Part shown: positions 13,978 to 16,034 of the stretch, piece by piece | Numbering within the stretch: position 1 is the first letter of the stretch | Layout: each line of letters opens with the position of its first letter | Assembly (NCBI GenBank): GCA_002399265.1 | Contig: DHDG01000047.1 | Span: 76,617 to 92,650 of the forward strand | Reading direction: 5' to 3' | Source of the DNA: Firmicutes bacterium UBA4882 | Lineage (GTDB): Bacteria > Bacillota > UBA4882 | Length of the DNA stretch: 16,034 nt | The notes under the pieces: model-generated | The model's input: the letters and a program-made list of their open reading frames with translations, nothing else | Told to the model about the DNA's origin: nothing | Databases searched by the model: none | Position numbers and translations under genes: made by a program

Positions 13978-15120
13978 TTATTGGTTATTGGGATCGAAGT
14001 AAGTCGGTACTCCATTAGCGACTTTACCATATGCCATTGTATGGAGACCTTCACCGACGGAGTCAAAATCAAAGGTACCTTCTACGCCCTGATATTCGAG
14101 ATTGGCAAGCGCATCACGAATATCGGCCGGATCGGTACCTGCTTCTTCAATGGCTGCGGCCAGCAAATAAATTGAGTCGTATCCAGTAGCTGCGAAGTCA
14201 TCTGGTTTGTAACCAAAATGTTCCTCAAAACTAGATACGAATGATTGCACCTTAGAATCAGGATTGGATGAAATGAATCCGGCCGCAAAAATAAGCCCTT
14301 CCGCAGCCCCTGCAGCAGCGCCTACTGTGGTTTCAGATTCAATACCAGCTCCGCCGGCAAACTGGGCTTCGATGCCAATCTGGCGCGCTTGTTTCATGGC
14401 CAGACCCATATCAACCATCGGGCCAATGAAAATAACTACATCGGGTTTGGTATTGCGGATGTTAATCAACTGGGAGCTGAAATCTTTATCTCCAGGGGTC
14501 CAGGATTCATTAGCCACAACATCCATGCTGCGCTCAGCCAACCCGCCGATAATGGCATCGGCACCACCAATACCGTAGTCGGCTGAATCATGAAATACAG
14601 CGATTTTGCTATAGTTCATTTCACCAACGAGGAAGCCGACCAGGGAACTAAATTTAACAACATCATTTGCTCTGGTACGGAATACCCAGGGATTATTCTG
14701 TTGTGTAATGCTTAGGCTGGTTCCATGCGCCAGCAACGGGATCTCTGCTTTGGCAATTACAGGCAGCATTGCGAGGGTCGGAGAACTCTGACAGTCACCA
14801 ATTACCGCCAAAACATTTTCACGATAAATAAGCTTATCCAGACAGGCAACCGCCTGGGCTGGAAGGCCCTGGGAATCTTCCAGAGCTAACACCAATTCCG
14901 TGCCGCGCACTCCGCCATTGGCGTTAATTTCTTCAACCGCCAATTTGGCACCATTGGCCTGTTTCTCTCCGAGCGCAGCATTATCACCGGTACGGGCGCC
15001 AACTACACCAATAACGATTTCTGATTTGGTACGTGACATTTGCGACACAATAACAACCGCTGCAATTACTAATACTACGGCCAACAAGATGAGAATTCTC
15101 AAAGATTTTTTCGTAGCCAT
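13978..15120 (-). CDS. Liv-type (Peripla_BP_6) substrate-binding protein
   Basis: The product is 380 aa, starting at ATG 15120 with AGGGAGG seven bases upstream. Residues 3-28 are a basic end followed by a long hydrophobic helix (ILILLAVVLVIAAVVIVS) with no lipobox cysteine, so the protein is either tethered by this helix or cleaved by signal peptidase I. Residues 34-375 form the two-lobed type I fold: IVIGVVGARTGDNAALG and GAKLAVEEINANGGV are the standard LivJ/K N-lobe patterns, then VIGDCQSSPT, ITQQNNPWVFRT and FAATGYDSIYLLAAAI. It captures the substrate for the Liv-type permease. LivJ, LivK and related binding proteins also bind amides, aromatic acids and hydroxy acids, so the ligand is open. 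It is the first structural gene after the regulator, 65 bp downstream of it. Confidence 0.9.
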   Translation of the reverse strand: MATKKSLRILILLAVVLVIAAVVIVSQMSRTKSEIVIGVVGARTGDNAALGEKQANGAKLAVEEINANGGVRGTELVLALEDSQGLPAQAVACLDKLIYRENVLAVIGDCQSSPTLAMLPVIAKAEIPLLAHGTSLSITQQNNPWVFRTRANDVVKFSSLVGFLVGEMNYSKIAVFHDSADYGIGGADAIIGGLAERSMDVVANESWTPGDKDFSSQLINIRNTKPDVVIFIGPMVDMGLAMKQARQIGIEAQFAGGAGIESETTVGAAAGAAEGLIFAAGFISSNPDSKVQSFVSSFEEHFGYKPDDFAATGYDSIYLLAAAIEEAGTDPADIRDALANLEYQGVEGTFDFDSVGEGLHTMAYGKVANGVPTYFDPNNQ

Positions 15121-15174
15121 TAGATGTCCTCCCTTTTCGCCTTCTGTGCCAAAGCCTCCGGCCAGACACTTTGA

Positions 15175-15190
15175 TGTAATTCACATTACA
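15175..15190. promoter_or_regulatory. Inverted repeat at the gntR/binding-protein junction (candidate operator)
   Basis: TGTAAT-TCAC-ATTACA is a perfect 6-bp inverted repeat with a 4-base spacer, overlapping the stop codon of the GntR gene and 55 bp before the binding-protein start. Its GTAAT/ATTAC arms match those of the palindrome at 15891-15902. This suggests one regulator acts at both places. Confidence 0.4.
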
Positions 15191-15857
15191 GATCGGTTAA
15201 GCTACACCTGACACGTTCGAGATGCAATTTGACAGCTTCGAAAGCAGCATTTGCATCCCGTTTGCTCAATGCCCGCACCACCTCCTTATGTTCTATAATC
15301 ACCTGGACTAGACGCTCTTGCCTGCGCAATCCGCGAATACCGCAGGCTACCAACTGATCACTCAGATTACCCATGATGCGCAGCATCCGATCATTGCCGA
15401 TTATCTCAAAAATCTTCTGATGAAAACGTTGGTCGAGCTCCATGTATTCGTACATATCACATTCCTGCATAGCCTGCTCCTGGAGATCAACGATTTGAGA
15501 CATTCCTTCGATATCATTGTCGGTAATGTAGCTGATCGCTTCGCGAATCGCGAATAATTCGAGACAAAAGCGTAATTGGATGAGGTCTTGGATTTCTTTG
15601 AGTGACATCTCATTAATGAAAATACCCTTATGTGGCACAATCCTTACTAACCCTTCTTGTTCAAGTCGCAGAACACTTTCCCGAATGGGTGTGCGTCCAA
15701 TATGCAGGCGGGTAACCAAGTCCGCTTCAACTACCTGCGTCCCGCCCCTAAACTCACCGGTCAGAATCATCCGGCGCAGGATCTGATAGGCTTTTTCTTT
15801 GAGCGAACCCGGTTTGGCCGTCCGGGGTTTTTTAGCTGCATTTTCAGCTAGCGACAC
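15186..15857 (-). CDS. GntR-family transcriptional regulator, FadR/FCD subgroup
   Basis: The product is 223 aa from GTG 15857 with GAGG seven bases upstream. Residues 18-82 form the winged helix-turn-helix (LKEKAYQILRRMILTGEF, then RTPIRESVLRLEQEGLV and the wing HKGIF). Residues 88-220 form an all-helical FCD ligand domain with the usual metal-binding set D142 and H146 (ELDQRFH), H190 (IIEHKEV) and H212 (KLHLERV). FCD regulators sense small carboxylates such as lactate, gluconate, glucarate or galactonate and are commonly displaced by them. As first gene of the same-strand cluster it most likely controls the transporter and enzymes and its own gene. Palindromes upstream and downstream are candidate sites. 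The effector is presumably the imported acid or a pathway intermediate. Confidence 0.9.
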   Translation of the reverse strand: MSLAENAAKKPRTAKPGSLKEKAYQILRRMILTGEFRGGTQVVEADLVTRLHIGRTPIRESVLRLEQEGLVRIVPHKGIFINEMSLKEIQDLIQLRFCLELFAIREAISYITDNDIEGMSQIVDLQEQAMQECDMYEYMELDQRFHQKIFEIIGNDRMLRIMGNLSDQLVACGIRGLRRQERLVQVIIEHKEVVRALSKRDANAAFEAVKLHLERVRCSLTDL

Positions 15858-15866
15858 ATAATCACC

Positions 15867-15883
15867 TCATAATAAATTTATGA
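15867..15883. promoter_or_regulatory. Inverted repeat overlapping the gntR ribosome binding site
   Basis: TCATAA-TAAAT-TTATGA is a perfect 6-bp inverted repeat with a 5-base spacer, partly covering the GAGG box of the regulator gene. It could be an operator or a structure that hides the ribosome binding site. The sequence is AT-rich, so chance is possible. Confidence 0.3.
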
Positions 15884-15890
15884 TATGCCT

Positions 15891-15902
15891 GTAATATATT
15901 AC
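15891..15902. promoter_or_regulatory. Candidate GntR operator 1
   Basis: GTAATATATTAC is a perfect 12-bp palindrome 34 bp upstream of the regulator's start. Its arms GTAAT/ATTAC recur at 15175-15190. The size suits the short palindromes bound by FadR-type dimers. Confidence 0.45.
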
Positions 15903-15912
15903 TGCTATATTT

Positions 15913-15924
15913 CTAATACATTAG
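15913..15924. promoter_or_regulatory. Candidate GntR operator 2
   Basis: CTAAT-AC-ATTAG is a 5-bp inverted repeat with a 2-base centre. It lies 22 bp, about two helical turns, centre to centre from the palindrome at 15891-15902, so two dimers could bind the same DNA face. The surrounding AT-rich DNA probably holds the cluster's promoter, but no single -35/-10 pair stands out. Confidence 0.4.
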
Positions 15925-16034
15925 TGAATCTCCTTCTTTTTGTCGAAGATTTTTGGTTGTTCCTCGGACAAAGCTGAGCGGGAGTGTAGTGCGACAGCGT
16001 TCTTGGCCAAAGGTAATCCGTTTTTGTGGCTGTG
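15925..16034. other. Unassigned end of window upstream of gntR
   Basis: About 110 bp without a recognisable gene. All three - strand frames are open across most of it, so openness is not evidence of coding. It could be the 3' end of another gene, a long leader, or part of a dispersed repeat. Confidence 0.4.

Noticed and set aside
1..16034. CRISPR arrays, rRNA genes, phage structural genes, replication origin
   Set aside because: No regularly spaced direct repeats, rRNA-like sequence, phage proteins or DnaA-box clusters were seen.

Overview
The window looks like part of a bacterial chromosome, most likely an anaerobic member of the Firmicutes (Bacillota). Reasons are strong AGGAGG-type ribosome binding sites, frequent GTG starts, Rho-independent terminators and a FadR-type GntR regulator next to a LarA-family gene. 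A Negativicutes (Sporomusa-like) or Peptococcaceae-like host would fit. This is inference: there is no rRNA or phylogenetic marker here.

Layout. (1) 1-5100 is a mosaic, mostly on the + strand. It holds the 3' half of an aminoglycoside-phosphotransferase-like kinase, a small four-helix membrane protein, a decayed paralogue of a beta-propeller lipoprotein carrying a transposase remnant, a PD-(D/E)XK nuclease on the - strand, the intact beta-propeller lipoprotein, and an AT-rich SAM methyltransferase. (2) 5254-5409 is a tRNA-Arg(CCU) on the - strand with its own promoter and terminator. (3) 5446-15857 is one leftward gene cluster of ten genes with short gaps or overlaps. In transcription order: GntR/FCD regulator, Liv-type substrate-binding protein, LivH and LivM permeases, a fused LivG-LivF ATPase, a D-isomer-specific 2-hydroxyacid dehydrogenase, an RraA/HMG-aldolase-like protein, a LarA-family nickel-dependent hydroxyacid racemase/epimerase, a DgoK-type 2-keto-3-deoxygalactonate kinase, and a KDPG/KDPGal aldolase. 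(4) 15858-16034 is the regulator's upstream region with several palindromes.

How the cluster may work. The ABC transporter would import a small carboxylate. The LarA homologue would invert a C2 hydroxyl, the dehydrogenase would oxidise it to the 2-keto acid, the kinase would phosphorylate at C6, and the aldolase would release pyruvate plus glyceraldehyde 3-phosphate. No sugar-acid dehydratase is present, although kinase and aldolase act on 2-keto-3-deoxy acids. A substrate that is already 3-deoxy, such as a 3-deoxyhexonate (metasaccharinate), would explain epimerase plus dehydrogenase without a dehydratase. That is the most interesting hypothesis here and is inference, not something the sequence proves.
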